A stretch of DNA of 60,385 bases, taken from positions 1 through 60,385 of the forward strand of contig MKUL01000048.1 in assembly GCA_001897795.1 (NCBI GenBank), read 5' to 3'. This DNA is from Alphaproteobacteria bacterium 41-28 (GTDB lineage Bacteria; Pseudomonadota; Alphaproteobacteria; UBA9655). Both the position numbers and the translations under genes were made by a program. Positions 9,379 to 18,429 of the stretch are shown piece by piece (the stretch's first letter is position 1; each line of letters opens with the position of its first letter). The notes under the pieces were generated by a model that had not been told where the DNA came from, searched no databases, and worked only from the letters and a program-made list of their open reading frames with translations.

Positions 9379-10695
9379 ATGAAATTATCCCATTTTACAC
9401 CCAGAGAAATTGTTTCAGAACTCGATCGATTTATTGTTGGTCAAGAAGATGCTAAACGGGCAGTTGCTATTGCACTCCGTAACAGGTGGCGACGGCTTCA
9501 GCTCGATGATCATTTGCGTGATGAAGTTCTCCCCAAAAATATCCTTATGATTGGACCTACGGGCGTTGGAAAAACGGAAATAGCTCGTCGTCTCGCTCGT
9601 CTTGCGGAAGCTCCCTTCATTAAAGTGGAAGCGACCAAATTTACGGAAGTTGGATATGTCGGACGCGATGTTGAGCAAATAATTCGTGACCTTGTTGAAG
9701 TCTCGCTCAACATAACCCGTGGGCGCTTGCGACGTGAAGTGCGAGCAAAGGCCGAAGTTTTGGCGGAAGAACGCGTTCTCGATGTTCTTGTGGGAGAAAA
9801 TGCAGGAGAAGAAACGCGCCAAAAATTTCGGAAAAAGCTACGCGATCATGCCCTTGATGACCGTGAGATTGAGATTCAACTGCAGGATAATGGCAACCCT
9901 CAAATGCCCACAATTGATATTCCTGGTATGCCAGGAGCCCAAATGGGAATGATCAATTTAGGTGATATTTTGGGACGTGGGGGAGCACCCCGTACGGTTG
10001 AGAGAAAAATGCTTGTTCCGGAAGCCCTCGAAGCCTTGATCACAGAGGAAAGTGATAAGCTCCTGGATCAGGATAAAGTGGTGAATGAAGCCCTCAGGAA
10101 TGTTGAAGAAAATGGGATCGTTTTTATTGATGAAATAGACAAAATTTCTGCACGATCTGAAGGAAGTGGTCCTGATGTGAGTCGAGAGGGCGTCCAGCGA
10201 GACCTCTTGCCGCTTCTTGAAGGGACAAATGTTTCAACGAAATATGGAATGATTAAGACAGATCATATCCTCTTTATTGCTTCAGGTGCTTTTCACTTGG
10301 CAAAGCCATCTGATTTGCTACCGGAACTTCAAGGACGTCTCCCCAATCGAGTTGAATTGAAAGCGCTGTGTGCTGAAGATTTTATACGTATTTTAACCGA
10401 GCCAGAAGCCAACCTCATCAAACAATATCAAGCGCTTTTGCAAACTGAGGAGGTTACTTTAACCTTTGAAGATGAAGCCATTCGTGAGATTGCACATTTG
10501 GCTGCTGAAGTTAATCAAAATGTTGAGAATATTGGCGCAAGACGTCTACATACCGTTATCGAAAAGCTTTTGGAAGAGATTAGTTTTGGAGCCTCTGATA
10601 AATGTGGGGAAAAGATTGTCATTACAGCTGATCATGTTAAGAAAACCGTAGGCGATCTTGCAAAAAATTCAGATTTGTCGAAGTTTATTCTTTGA
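9379..10695 (+). CDS. hslU: ATP-dependent protease ATPase subunit HslU
   Basis: 438 residues, normal for HslU. Visible motifs are the start [17 protein letters not shown], Walker [14 protein letters not shown], Walker [12 protein letters not shown], the arginine-finger region [15 protein letters not shown], and the C-terminal tail DLSKFIL, whose last residues dock into HslV to activate it. The inserted I domain (about residues 110-240) carries the expected Gly/Met-rich segment. It unfolds substrates for HslV in the cytoplasm. Confidence 0.97.
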   Translation: MKLSHFTPREIVSELDRFIVGQEDAKRAVAIALRNRWRRLQLDDHLRDEVLPKNILMIGPTGVGKTEIARRLARLAEAPFIKVEATKFTEVGYVGRDVEQIIRDLVEVSLNITRGRLRREVRAKAEVLAEERVLDVLVGENAGEETRQKFRKKLRDHALDDREIEIQLQDNGNPQMPTIDIPGMPGAQMGMINLGDILGRGGAPRTVERKMLVPEALEALITEESDKLLDQDKVVNEALRNVEENGIVFIDEIDKISARSEGSGPDVSREGVQRDLLPLLEGTNVSTKYGMIKTDHILFIASGAFHLAKPSDLLPELQGRLPNRVELKALCAEDFIRILTEPEANLIKQYQALLQTEEVTLTFEDEAIREIAHLAAEVNQNVENIGARRLHTVIEKLLEEISFGASDKCGEKIVITADHVKKTVGDLAKNSDLSKFIL

Positions 10696-10834
10696 GTTTG
10701 GGGCAACGGGGCACATCTATTTTAGTGGCAATTGGGGCAAGAAGGTTATCCTCTTCTACCTTTATGAGGAGTGGATTAGTAAAAATGGGGTTTGCGAGTT
10801 GAAAGCCCAGGTCCACTTTAAGAACGTGGCTCAT
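10685..10834 (-). CDS. Possible small protein, unknown
   Basis: A 49-residue reading frame starting [16 protein letters not shown] and ending VPRCPKLKE lies in the 188-base gap after hslU, antisense to its last 11 bases. Its residue composition is protein-like and the gap holds nothing else recognisable. There is no good ribosome site and no family match that I recognise, so it may be a remnant or chance. Confidence 0.2.
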   Translation of the reverse strand: MSHVLKVDLGFQLANPIFTNPLLIKVEEDNLLAPIATKIDVPRCPKLKE

Positions 10835-10883
10835 TAGTTTATATTCTAAAAAAATTCATTCACAATATCCAGAGCATGCAAAC

Positions 10884-11399
10884 TTGGAAAGAAAGATTAT
10901 AAAAACGTCAGGTATATCAATCAGACCCGCCATTAATAAGGATGCTGAGGATATTTTAAATTTGTTGTTTAATATCTGGATCAATGAGTATGGATTCGAC
11001 GTCGAGAAGGAGGACTTTCCAGATCTGCTGGAAATTGAAAATTTCTATAACGATTCAAAAGGTCTTTTCTTGGTGGCTCTTGATAAAGAACAAATCATTG
11101 GAACGATTGCTTGTCAAAAGCTGAATGATTCTTGTTTTGTTCTCAAACGCATGTTTGTTGACAAGAAGTTCAGGGGGTGTGGAATAGCTCAATTATTATT
11201 GGACAATTTATTAACTGAAATGGTCGTTTTGAATGAAATTCAAAATACCACTTTTTACCTAAGCACGAAAGAAAACCAGGCAATTGCTGCGAAAAAATTC
11301 TATCTCAGAAATAAATTTCAAGTCATATCTCGAGATGAGCTTCCGGAGAATTTCCCTTTTTTTTACAAAGATGACTTATTTATGAAGAAGCAATTTTGA
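10884..11399 (+). CDS. GNAT-family N-acetyltransferase
   Basis: 171 residues with the GNAT fold: SIRPAINKDAEDILNLL at the N-terminus, the LFLVALDKEQIIGTIA strands, and the acetyl-CoA loop FVDKKFRGCGIAQLLLDNLL (the R/Q-x-x-G-x-G/A pattern). The substrate is unknown. The start is TTG at 10884; the nearest ATG upstream is out of frame. Convergent with the MFS gene; stop-to-stop gap 21 bases. Confidence 0.82.
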   Translation: MERKIIKTSGISIRPAINKDAEDILNLLFNIWINEYGFDVEKEDFPDLLEIENFYNDSKGLFLVALDKEQIIGTIACQKLNDSCFVLKRMFVDKKFRGCGIAQLLLDNLLTEMVVLNEIQNTTFYLSTKENQAIAAKKFYLRNKFQVISRDELPENFPFFYKDDLFMKKQF

Positions 11400-11420
11400 C
11401 CCTACCCTTGTAATAACTTA

Positions 11421-12617
11421 TTATTCCAGAGAAAACTCCATAAGTTCGCGATTTTTGATGATGAAAAACAAGGTTATGATCATAAGGACAATGAAGACAA
11501 TGATAATAATCCCAATATTTCGAAAAGATCCCTGGTAAAAATAACCAGCGATCTGAAGACTGAAAGCTGCGAAGACAAGACGACCCCCTTGCAGAATTGC
11601 TGATATTCTTCCCTTTGCTTGTGGGATAAAATTTAGACACAAGGGTTGCAATATCACACTCGGGATAATCCCCCCTATAATAAAGACAAGAAAAGCAAGT
11701 GTGATGAGTAAGGGATTTGAGCTATTCACGAAAGTGACCAAAGCCATAATTATTAAACTGATGATGAAGATGAAAGCGGAAATATATAGCATTTTCTTGC
11801 TGTCAAACCGAGTGACAATCAGGCCGAAGGATATACTCCCCAATGCAAATACAAAGGCCAATGCTCCCTGATAATACCCAAAATGTGCGAGACTAACTCC
11901 TAAATCTTCCATATAGAGTAAGGGGGACATCCCCACAAAGATCCAATAGGGCACAAAACCAAAGACTATATGCACAATCAAAAGCATCAGGGGTTTCGAT
12001 CGGAAGATTGGGATATATCCACTCAACGAGAGAGTTTCCTTATGCTCAGGCAGTTTGTGAACAGGGATAAAAAGTAAAGTCATCAGACACGCCATTAGTC
12101 CTAAAAATAAAAGCGCCGTAAAGTTACCCTGCCAATGGAAATAGAGAGTGATATAGCTCCCAAGGACAGGCGCAGCACCGGCTGCGAAGTTCAATAAACC
12201 ATTCAGGATAGCAAATAAGGACTGCTGCTGTCTGAGGGGATAGGCATCAGCGATAATTAAAAAGCTGAGGATTGCCGGAGCTGCTATTCCGACACCTTGG
12301 AGAAAGCGACCAACAAGCAGAAAGGGATAGGAAGGTGCGCCTAAACAAAGGAGAGTGCCAATGATAAAAGTCAGGAGACCCAATAATATGATTGGTTTAC
12401 GGCCATAGTGATCCGCTAGCCCCCCAACAAAGAACAGGCTTAAACAATACCCTGCAAAGTTGACTGACAACAAGGCTTCAACCCAAGATGCCGAGAGGCT
12501 AAACTGACTTTGTAGTTCAGGAAAGCTCGGGGCAAAGAGATCGAACTCCATACCCGATAAGATATCCATAAGAATGATGGTCGCTAAAACCATACCGTTG
12601 GCAAAAGTTTGCTTCAT
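11421..12617 (-). CDS. MFS exporter, Bcr/CflA type
   Basis: 398 residues with twelve hydrophobic helices. The start MKQTFANGMVLATIILMDILSGMEFDLFAPSFPELQ and the loop GGLADHYGRKPIILLG (MFS motif A) match the Bcr/CflA drug-resistance transporters. Members export chloramphenicol, bicyclomycin or amino acids; no specific substrate is visible. Single-gene unit on the minus strand with 267 bases of gene-free sequence upstream. Confidence 0.85.
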   Translation of the reverse strand: MKQTFANGMVLATIILMDILSGMEFDLFAPSFPELQSQFSLSASWVEALLSVNFAGYCLSLFFVGGLADHYGRKPIILLGLLTFIIGTLLCLGAPSYPFLLVGRFLQGVGIAAPAILSFLIIADAYPLRQQQSLFAILNGLLNFAAGAAPVLGSYITLYFHWQGNFTALLFLGLMACLMTLLFIPVHKLPEHKETLSLSGYIPIFRSKPLMLLIVHIVFGFVPYWIFVGMSPLLYMEDLGVSLAHFGYYQGALAFVFALGSISFGLIVTRFDSKKMLYISAFIFIISLIIMALVTFVNSSNPLLITLAFLVFIIGGIIPSVILQPLCLNFIPQAKGRISAILQGGRLVFAAFSLQIAGYFYQGSFRNIGIIIIVFIVLMIITLFFIIKNRELMEFSLE

Positions 12618-12884
12618 TATCTTAACTGAGTCTCCTAAATTTCATTATGATTCTTTTTTCAGACTTTATAAAATTTATCCTTTTCATACTCTCATAATTT
12701 CCTGATTTCGGATTATTTTAATACCCATTCTTAGCATTTAACAATTTTCCAAAAACCATTATTGCGAATCTTCAGAAGAAAACGAAGCAATTTAGGGAAA
12801 TGCATAAATTCTTTCTACTTTAAGAACAAGTAAAATTCTTCGAACATGTAATAGATAGAAGACTTCAATTTTACGGAGATGAAG

Positions 12885-13064
12885 ATGAATCAAGATATGT
12901 GTAAAGGGAAATGGATAAAAATAAAAGGTTCTCTCAAGAAAACTTGGAGAAATGCTTCGAATGACGATTTTAAAGAGCAAAATGATAAAATCATTGAACT
13001 TGTTCGAGAGATCTATGGAGAAGCTAAAAAGGTAATTGAAAAAGAGGATTCAAGACTTTCCTAA
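12885..13064 (+). CDS. CsbD-like stress protein
   Basis: About 59 residues, with the CsbD layout: a short N-terminal CKGKWIKIKGSLKKTWRNAS helix pair, then DDFKEQNDKIIELVREIYGEAKK. CsbD proteins are small, very hydrophilic and induced by general stress; their biochemical role is unknown. GGAG at 12875-12878 leaves six bases before the ATG at 12885; the ATG at 12879 directly abuts the site and is unlikely. Confidence 0.75.
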   Translation: MNQDMCKGKWIKIKGSLKKTWRNASNDDFKEQNDKIIELVREIYGEAKKVIEKEDSRLS

Positions 13065-13112
13065 AAGAATAAAAAAACAACAAATATTATAAAATTATAG
13101 AAAGGAAGAAAA

Positions 13113-13490
13113 ATGAATAGATATAAAATTATTTTATTAACTGGACTAGCCGTCTTTGCTCTTTCCATGGGTGTGAAATCTGTGTCTACGGTTGAGGTGC
13201 AAAATAAAACAGGTGAGAATATACAAGTCTTTTTCCGTGGTATTGGAAGTTTGAAACCCCCTTATATCGTAACATTAGCCCCCAATACCGCAGGAGAATA
13301 CGAAATTATAGATGAATATATCGAGGGAAAACCTGTGTATGAAGCTATTGCTTCAACTGGAAGTGGAGGAAATCCAGATTGGAAATTTTTAGGAGGAACC
13401 TGCAGCCCCCTTTATAAAGATAAAAACCATATCATTCGTATAGAACCCACTTTAGCAGGGCTTAAAACCTCCTGTACGACTCTAAAATAA
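13113..13490 (+). CDS. Small secreted protein with NxTG motif
   Basis: 125 residues: a signal peptide (MNRYKIILLTGLAVFALSMG) and a beta-rich mature domain that begins VEVQNKTGENIQVFFRGIG. The motif (V-x-N-x-T-G followed by alternating hydrophobics) recurs in the secreted protein at 28327 and in both F-box proteins, suggesting a shared fold. Two cysteines in the C-terminal half (GGTCSP, TSC) may form a disulfide. AAAGGAAG lies upstream of the start. Function unknown. Confidence 0.6.
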   Translation: MNRYKIILLTGLAVFALSMGVKSVSTVEVQNKTGENIQVFFRGIGSLKPPYIVTLAPNTAGEYEIIDEYIEGKPVYEAIASTGSGGNPDWKFLGGTCSPLYKDKNHIIRIEPTLAGLKTSCTTLK

Positions 13491-13559
13491 AAATTACTTC
13501 TCAAAAAAGTTGCTTAGTTATTGTATTAAGAAAATCACATTTATTTGAAGGAGATAAAA

Positions 13560-13760
13560 ATGAAATATTCTTGTAGGCTTCTCATCTTTGTTGGCTTCCT
13601 AACAGGATGTGAAACAACTGTAAGAGAAACGAGAGTTATCGAAAAAGCACCACCTCCAGTAATTATAGAAAAGAGTCAAGAGCCTATTATTATAGAAAAA
13701 AATCCAACGGTTATTCCAAAGACTAAAATTAAAAAACGCTATAAGCTTCAAGAAAGCTAA
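13560..13760 (+). CDS. Small lipoprotein
   Basis: 66 residues. The signal peptide MKYSCRLLIFVGFLTGC ends in a lipobox (LTGC, lipid-modified Cys about residue 17), followed by a repetitive tail with IIEK units separated by prolines and a basic end KTKIKKRYKL. GAAGGAG ends seven bases before the ATG at 13560; an in-frame TTG at 13545 overlaps that site and is not used. Likely an outer-membrane anchored spacer-type lipoprotein; exact role unknown. Confidence 0.65.
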   Translation: MKYSCRLLIFVGFLTGCETTVRETRVIEKAPPPVIIEKSQEPIIIEKNPTVIPKTKIKKRYKLQES

Positions 13761-13792
13761 TGAATAAATTAAATTTCATCAAATGACACTCT

Positions 13793-15595
13793 TTATGATG
13801 CTGCAGCCTTAATATGAGCATCAATAAGACTCTTATAAACATCATTTTCTCCCACGAGTGTCTTTGGGGATCCAACGGCTACGATTTTGCCTTGATCAAG
13901 GACAACAAGGCGGTCGGCCTTTTGTACCGTTGAAAGGCGATGAGCAATGATAAGAGTGGTGCGATTATGTTTGAGAGCTTTTAGAGCCTTTTGAACCTTG
14001 CTTTCGCTTTTCAGGTCTAAAGCACTGGTCGCTTCATCGAGGAGCAAAATGGGAGGATTTTTTAAAATAGCCCTTGCGATGGCGATCCGTTGTTTTTGCC
14101 CTCCTGATAGAGTGACGCCTTTCTCCCCTATGTGTGTGTGATAGCCTTGGGGCATAGATTTAATAAACTCATCAGCATGAGCATCTTTTGCAGCTGCTAT
14201 GATCTGTTTTTTGGTTGCATCTAAATTTCCAAATCTAATATTTTCATAAAAGGTTGTCGTAAACATGACTGGATCTTGTGGGACAAGACCAATGAGGTCA
14301 CGAGAAACATGAGCTTCAAGTTCATCAAACGGGATACCATCAATATAAATTTGGCCTTTCATTGGATCATAGAAACGCATCAGTAGGTTAAAGAGCGTTG
14401 TTTTTCCAACTCCTGACGGGCCAACGAGGGCAACAGTTTCTCCTTTAAAGACTTCAAAGGAAACATTCTTTAGAATAGGTTTTTTAGGGCGTGAAGGATA
14501 GGCGAAGGATAGGTCTTTAATCTGAAGATGTCCTTGAAGAGGTGAGGGGAGAGACTTAGGTTCGAGAGGCATTTTTAGACTTGATTTTAAAGCTAAAAAT
14601 TCAAAAATCCTCTCAGTACCGCCGGCGGCTCTTAAGATGTCACCGTGAACTTCACTCAAGGAACCTGCTGCTCCTGCAACCGCGGCTGCATAAAAGAGAA
14701 AGGCAAAAAGCTCTCCTGGTGTCATCTGCCCTTCAATGACGCTGTTTCCTCCGTACCATAGCACTGCACTAACGCCACTAAAGACAAGGACCATTACAAG
14801 GGCAGTAAGGCGTGCCCGTGCCTGAACGCGCTTTATGGAGGTTTGATAGATATTCTCCACTTGGACCGAGAAAAGATGACTCATGTAAGATTCTCGACAA
14901 AAAGAAAGGACTGTGCGAATGGCGCCAAATGTTTCATCGAGGCTGGCAGAAACATCTGCGGTTTTATCCTGGGCGAGACGAGAGAACCTTTGAACTTTCC
15001 TTCCAAAGACAAGGATGGGGATGAGGACAAGAGGAATGACAATCGCAATAATTCCCGTCAGGATTGAACTTGTCAAAATCAACATGACGAGTCCTCCTGA
15101 GATGATAAGAATATTACGCAATGCAATAGGGATCGATGTTCCCAAAACAATTTGTAAAAGCGTGGTGTCTGTTGTGAGGCGTGACTGAATTTCACCGAGA
15201 CTTGTTGATTCAAAAAAGCTAATGTCCTGTTTAAGAAGGTGGGAAAAGATATCTTTTCGTAAATCAGCAATAGCCCTTTCACTAAGTTGAGAAACCCAAT
15301 AAAGGCGTGCATAGCTTGCCATAGCCATGAGGAGGACGATCATAGAAAGAGTAACCAAGGAGCCAGTAAGCCTAAAAGGAAAAGTTTCAGAAAATCCATA
15401 GTCGACCAAATAGCGAAGCCCTGTACCAAATCCTAAAACTGTAAGAGAGGCTATGAGGATGGCGAGACAGGAAAAGATGAGGCTTTTGGGATAAGCAAGT
15501 ATATAGGGTAAAATTTTCTCTAAAACTCGTGGATTTTTTCCTGGAGTTCTGTCTTGATTGATTTCGCTATCTAGATAACTGGGCTCACGCAACAT
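13793..15595 (-). CDS. ABC exporter, fused permease and ATPase
   Basis: About 600 residues with six transmembrane helices (residues about 35-320) and a C-terminal ATPase: Walker A GPSGVGKTTLFN, Q-loop GLVPQDPVMF, signature LSGGQKQRIAIARA, Walker B ILLLDEATSALD, and IIAHRLSTV. It is a half-size exporter that works as a homodimer, resembling MsbA/multidrug or lipid exporters; which one cannot be decided. AGGAG ten bases upstream supports ATG at 15595, overlapping the end of cyaY by 11 bases; a TTG at 15613 is also in frame. Confidence 0.9.
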   Translation of the reverse strand: MLREPSYLDSEINQDRTPGKNPRVLEKILPYILAYPKSLIFSCLAILIASLTVLGFGTGLRYLVDYGFSETFPFRLTGSLVTLSMIVLLMAMASYARLYWVSQLSERAIADLRKDIFSHLLKQDISFFESTSLGEIQSRLTTDTTLLQIVLGTSIPIALRNILIISGGLVMLILTSSILTGIIAIVIPLVLIPILVFGRKVQRFSRLAQDKTADVSASLDETFGAIRTVLSFCRESYMSHLFSVQVENIYQTSIKRVQARARLTALVMVLVFSGVSAVLWYGGNSVIEGQMTPGELFAFLFYAAAVAGAAGSLSEVHGDILRAAGGTERIFEFLALKSSLKMPLEPKSLPSPLQGHLQIKDLSFAYPSRPKKPILKNVSFEVFKGETVALVGPSGVGKTTLFNLLMRFYDPMKGQIYIDGIPFDELEAHVSRDLIGLVPQDPVMFTTTFYENIRFGNLDATKKQIIAAAKDAHADEFIKSMPQGYHTHIGEKGVTLSGGQKQRIAIARAILKNPPILLLDEATSALDLKSESKVQKALKALKHNRTTLIIAHRLSTVQKADRLVVLDQGKIVAVGSPKTLVGENDVYKSLIDAHIKAAAS

Positions 15596-15875
15596 GGATT
15601 TTTCGCTCCTCAATCAAGAGATCTTCGAGGAGAATGTCCGTTCGTGTACACCTCCATTGATTCTTCTTTAGCTGAAAATGATGGGCACCTGTGAAGGGGG
15701 AGGAGAGCCATATCTGGCGTGTCACCCCGTGTTTGTTGATAAGATATTGATGTTTTTTTGGAAGGGTTATGGTTAGGGATTCTTCAAGCAAATCAACTTC
15801 GGCTTGAGGCCAAGTCTCAAAAAATTCAGCGAGTTCCTCTAAGGTTTGTGAGGAGGCCTTGTGAAAATCTTCCAT
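15585..15875 (-). CDS. cyaY: Iron donor protein CyaY (frataxin)
   Basis: 96 residues, slightly short for a CyaY (about 105). The order of elements fits frataxin: an acidic N-terminal helix (TLEELAEFFETWPQAEVDLLEESLTIT), the strand KHQYLINKHGVTRQIWLSSPFTG, the AHHFQLKKNQWRC strand and a final helix. Conserved Ile/Val-Asn-x-x, QIWL and H-F-x-L positions are present. CyaY binds iron and modulates Fe-S cluster assembly. Its 3' end overlaps the ABC exporter gene, so they share a transcript. Confidence 0.88.
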   Translation of the reverse strand: MEDFHKASSQTLEELAEFFETWPQAEVDLLEESLTITLPKKHQYLINKHGVTRQIWLSSPFTGAHHFQLKKNQWRCTRTDILLEDLLIEERKIHVA

Positions 15876-15982
15876 GGTGAGCCTTCAGTCATTAGATCCT
15901 GTGCTTAGTATTCAGTATTTTTAGGGTTTTTGCAAATGTCACGTGTTCATGAACATGCTAGATGGATCTAAATTGCCCCTTC

Positions 15983-16035
15983 AAAGTTAAGCGTGGGCAA
16001 GGATGACACATCTGGGGAGAAGGCTAAGTAGTTAC
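15983..16035. repeat. Truncated family A repeat end
   Basis: AGTTAAGCGTGGGCAAGGAT then GACAC and, 17 bases on, TAAGTAGTTAC match the right end of the family A copy at 49193-49427 (GGGGGCAAGGATGACACGGG and AGTAGTCAC). The left half is missing. Confidence 0.6.
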
Positions 16036-16038
16036 AAA

Positions 16039-17535
16039 TTAACCAGCCTTTTTCAATTTAAATTTAAAATGAGAACCTTCACCGGGTTTTGATTCGACCC
16101 AAATTTTTCCACTATGGAGTTCAACAATTTTCTTACATACCGCAAGTCCAATCCCTGATCCTTTATAAGCTCTTTTAGAATGTAAGCGTTTGAAAGGTAA
16201 GAATATCTTTTTGGCATCTCGTTGTTCTATCCCTATGCCATTATCTTTAACTCCGATAATATAATCATCCCCTTTTTTTTCAGAAGTAATAAAAATTTCT
16301 GGGTTAGAATGATTTTGGTACTTAATGGCGTTAATAATAAGATTTTGAAAAAGAAGAACTAAACTTGCTTCGTTACCTCTCACAATGGGTAAGGTAATCG
16401 AATGGATTTTTGTTTGAGTTTCATCTATGCATACTCTTAAAAAATTAATGGATTTCTTTAAACAATGATCGAGATTCACAGGTTCCATTAAATTATGGGT
16501 ATCGATTTCACAAAGTTTTACCAAATCACAGAACATACTATTTAAGTGTAGCCCTGCATCGCGAATAATTTTCATGTTACGCATAATGGATGGATTGGGG
16601 TTATCGGCGAGGTCTTCTTGCAGGATATGAATAAAAGAATTAATAGTTCTTAAAGGTTCGCGTAAGTCATGGGATACAAAATAGGTAAATTGTTGTAAAG
16701 ATTCGTTCTTTAATTTCAATTCGTGAGCTTGCTTTTTTAGCGTTTCAGAAAGGACGTTTCGTTCGGTGATATCTTTAAATGTGATAACCATTCCCAACTT
16801 TTCTTTTCTAAGGTTTCTCACGGGCACGGCTGTCATACTTATTTGAAGGCTTTGAGTCTTTTTAGGCCCTCTTACCTCAAACTCTAGATCTTTAAATTCA
16901 CAATCTTTTTTCGCTAATAGCGAGAGAAGGGAATAATGACTCTTTGTTTTCTTGTATCTGCTTTTTTTAAGCGGGACAAGTTGAAGGGTCGTGAGAAGTT
17001 CTTCTAATGAATAGCTTTGCCCTATCTTCTCAAGTATTGTTTTAGCCTCTTCATTCATAAACTCTAATTTATCTTTAGCATTAAAAAACATAAGGCCTTC
17101 GCCCATGCAATTGATAACCGAAGATAATATACTTTCCTTTTGCTGCAATATCTTCCAAAAAAATTTTTCCTTGGAAATGTCTGTCACGCAACCCGCTACG
17201 GCATAGATATTTTTCTTTTCATCAAACAGAGGGAATTTAACAACAAGGAAGCTATGAACGCCCCGTTTGTAAAATTTATTAATTTCTCGAATCGTCGGTT
17301 TTTTTCCTTCAATGACAGTTTCATCATCTTTTTTGAAATCTTCAGCTATTTTTCGAGGTAAAAAATCGAAATTCGTCCGCCCAATTATTTCATCGCTTCT
17401 TAGGTGTAAAAAGTCAGAAAAACTTTTGTTCGCTAGCAAATACATTCCATTTAGATCTCTTACCCACATGTGAGTACTCGAGTTTTCAAATAAAAGTTTG
17501 TATAATTGTAGATCATTAAGAGTGTTCTCTGTCAT
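16039..17535 (-). CDS. PAS-domain sensor histidine kinase
   Basis: 498 residues and no transmembrane segment, so cytoplasmic. Two PAS domains (about residues 8-125 and 130-260) precede a HisKA domain with FVSHDLREPLRTINSF (phosphoacceptor His about residue 290) and an ATPase domain with NLIINAIKYQNHS (N box), DNGIGIEQRD (G1) and KGSGIGLAVCKKIVELH (G2). The DLREPLRTI type is shared with bacteriophytochrome-like kinases. No response regulator gene is adjacent, so it is an orphan kinase here; ligand unknown. Confidence 0.9.
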   Translation of the reverse strand: MTENTLNDLQLYKLLFENSSTHMWVRDLNGMYLLANKSFSDFLHLRSDEIIGRTNFDFLPRKIAEDFKKDDETVIEGKKPTIREINKFYKRGVHSFLVVKFPLFDEKKNIYAVAGCVTDISKEKFFWKILQQKESILSSVINCMGEGLMFFNAKDKLEFMNEEAKTILEKIGQSYSLEELLTTLQLVPLKKSRYKKTKSHYSLLSLLAKKDCEFKDLEFEVRGPKKTQSLQISMTAVPVRNLRKEKLGMVITFKDITERNVLSETLKKQAHELKLKNESLQQFTYFVSHDLREPLRTINSFIHILQEDLADNPNPSIMRNMKIIRDAGLHLNSMFCDLVKLCEIDTHNLMEPVNLDHCLKKSINFLRVCIDETQTKIHSITLPIVRGNEASLVLLFQNLIINAIKYQNHSNPEIFITSEKKGDDYIIGVKDNGIGIEQRDAKKIFLPFKRLHSKRAYKGSGIGLAVCKKIVELHSGKIWVESKPGEGSHFKFKLKKAG

Positions 17536-17668
17536 TTTTCCACACTTTGAAATGCTTATTTTTTTTATTATTATAGATAGAAAATACTTTCTTTGGAAAT
17601 CTTTTTTATGAAAAAGTGTGTTTTATGATTTTATGTATTTAAACAAATGTATGTTTATAAAGAAAATC

Positions 17669-17744
<76 letters not shown>

Positions 17745-17794
17745 TTGATGATGTCAAGAAAGTAATGGCATAGTTTTGATGATGCAACAGAAAA

Positions 17795-18415
17795 ATGGAA
17801 AACGTGGTTGATATGTCTCGAAAGGCTGACGATGGGGTTTTTTCTAGATTGCTTCGGCTCCTTCAGAGCCTCGCAATGCCTGTCCTCGCGAAAGCGAGGA
17901 ACCACCCGTCCCCCGGGTCAAGCCCGGGGCTAAAGATTGCGAGGAGCTTTGCTCCGAAGCAATCCAGAAAACTAAATTTTTGTGAAGTTAAATCACAAAA
18001 ACCAGAAGAAACAGCTGCTATCGCTCGCAGAGTTGCTTCTCTCCTTCGTTCTGGCGATGTTATCCTTTTGAAGGGAGATTTGGGATCGGGAAAGTCAACC
18101 TTTGCGCGAGCTCTCATCCAAGCATTGTGTGGAGAGGAGACCGAAGTCCCAAGTCCCACTTTTACGTTAGTTCAGACTTATGATGCTCCCCATTTTGTGG
18201 TGTGGCATTTTGATCTCTATCGCCTTCAACATCCTGAGGAAATTTATGAATTGGGGATTGAAGAAGCCTCCCTTAACGGTGTATCTCTTATCGAGTGGCC
18301 AGAGCGTATGGGGGTAATCATGCCACGTAGTAGCCTCGAAATTGAATTTAGCTACGGAAGCTATGAGAATGAACGTATCATCCGCTTTACAGATTGGAAA
18401 GACCGACTCTTTTGA
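17795..18415 (+). CDS. tsaE: TsaE with a repeat-derived N-terminal insert
   Basis: The TsaE ATPase of the t6A37 tRNA modification pathway. The normal core runs from about residue 60: KPEETAAIARRVASLL, Walker A GDLGSGKSTFARA, SPTFTLVQTYD, VWHFDLYRL, and the SLIEWPERMG block. At 206 residues it is about 50 longer than usual because residues about 17-58 are translated from a palindromic repeat (17842-17968). No ATG, GTG or TTG lies in frame between that repeat and the core, so translation must begin upstream of or within the repeat. Start-overlap and spacing place amgK and murU in the same plus-strand unit. Confidence 0.9.
   Translation: MENVVDMSRKADDGVFSRLLRLLQSLAMPVLAKARNHPSPGSSPGLKIARSFAPKQSRKLNFCEVKSQKPEETAAIARRVASLLRSGDVILLKGDLGSGKSTFARALIQALCGEETEVPSPTFTLVQTYDAPHFVVWHFDLYRLQHPEEIYELGIEEASLNGVSLIEWPERMGVIMPRSSLEIEFSYGSYENERIIRFTDWKDRLF
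17842..17968. repeat. Palindromic repeat, family D copy 1, inside tsaE
   Basis: The ends are inverted: TCTAGATTGCTTCGG on the left against CCGAAGCAATCCAGA on the right. Each end is itself a hairpin (GGCTCCTTCAGAGCC; GGAGCTTTGCTCC), and the middle holds CCTCGCGAAAGCGAGG and CCCCGGGTCAAGCCCGGGG. It stays open in the tsaE frame, like Rickettsia palindromic elements that insert in genes. Confidence 0.85.
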
Positions 18416-18429
18416 AGAAGAAAGAGAAG

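Noticed and set aside
9415..9952. Several overlapping frames within hslU
   Set aside because: Shadows of a long, highly conserved gene.
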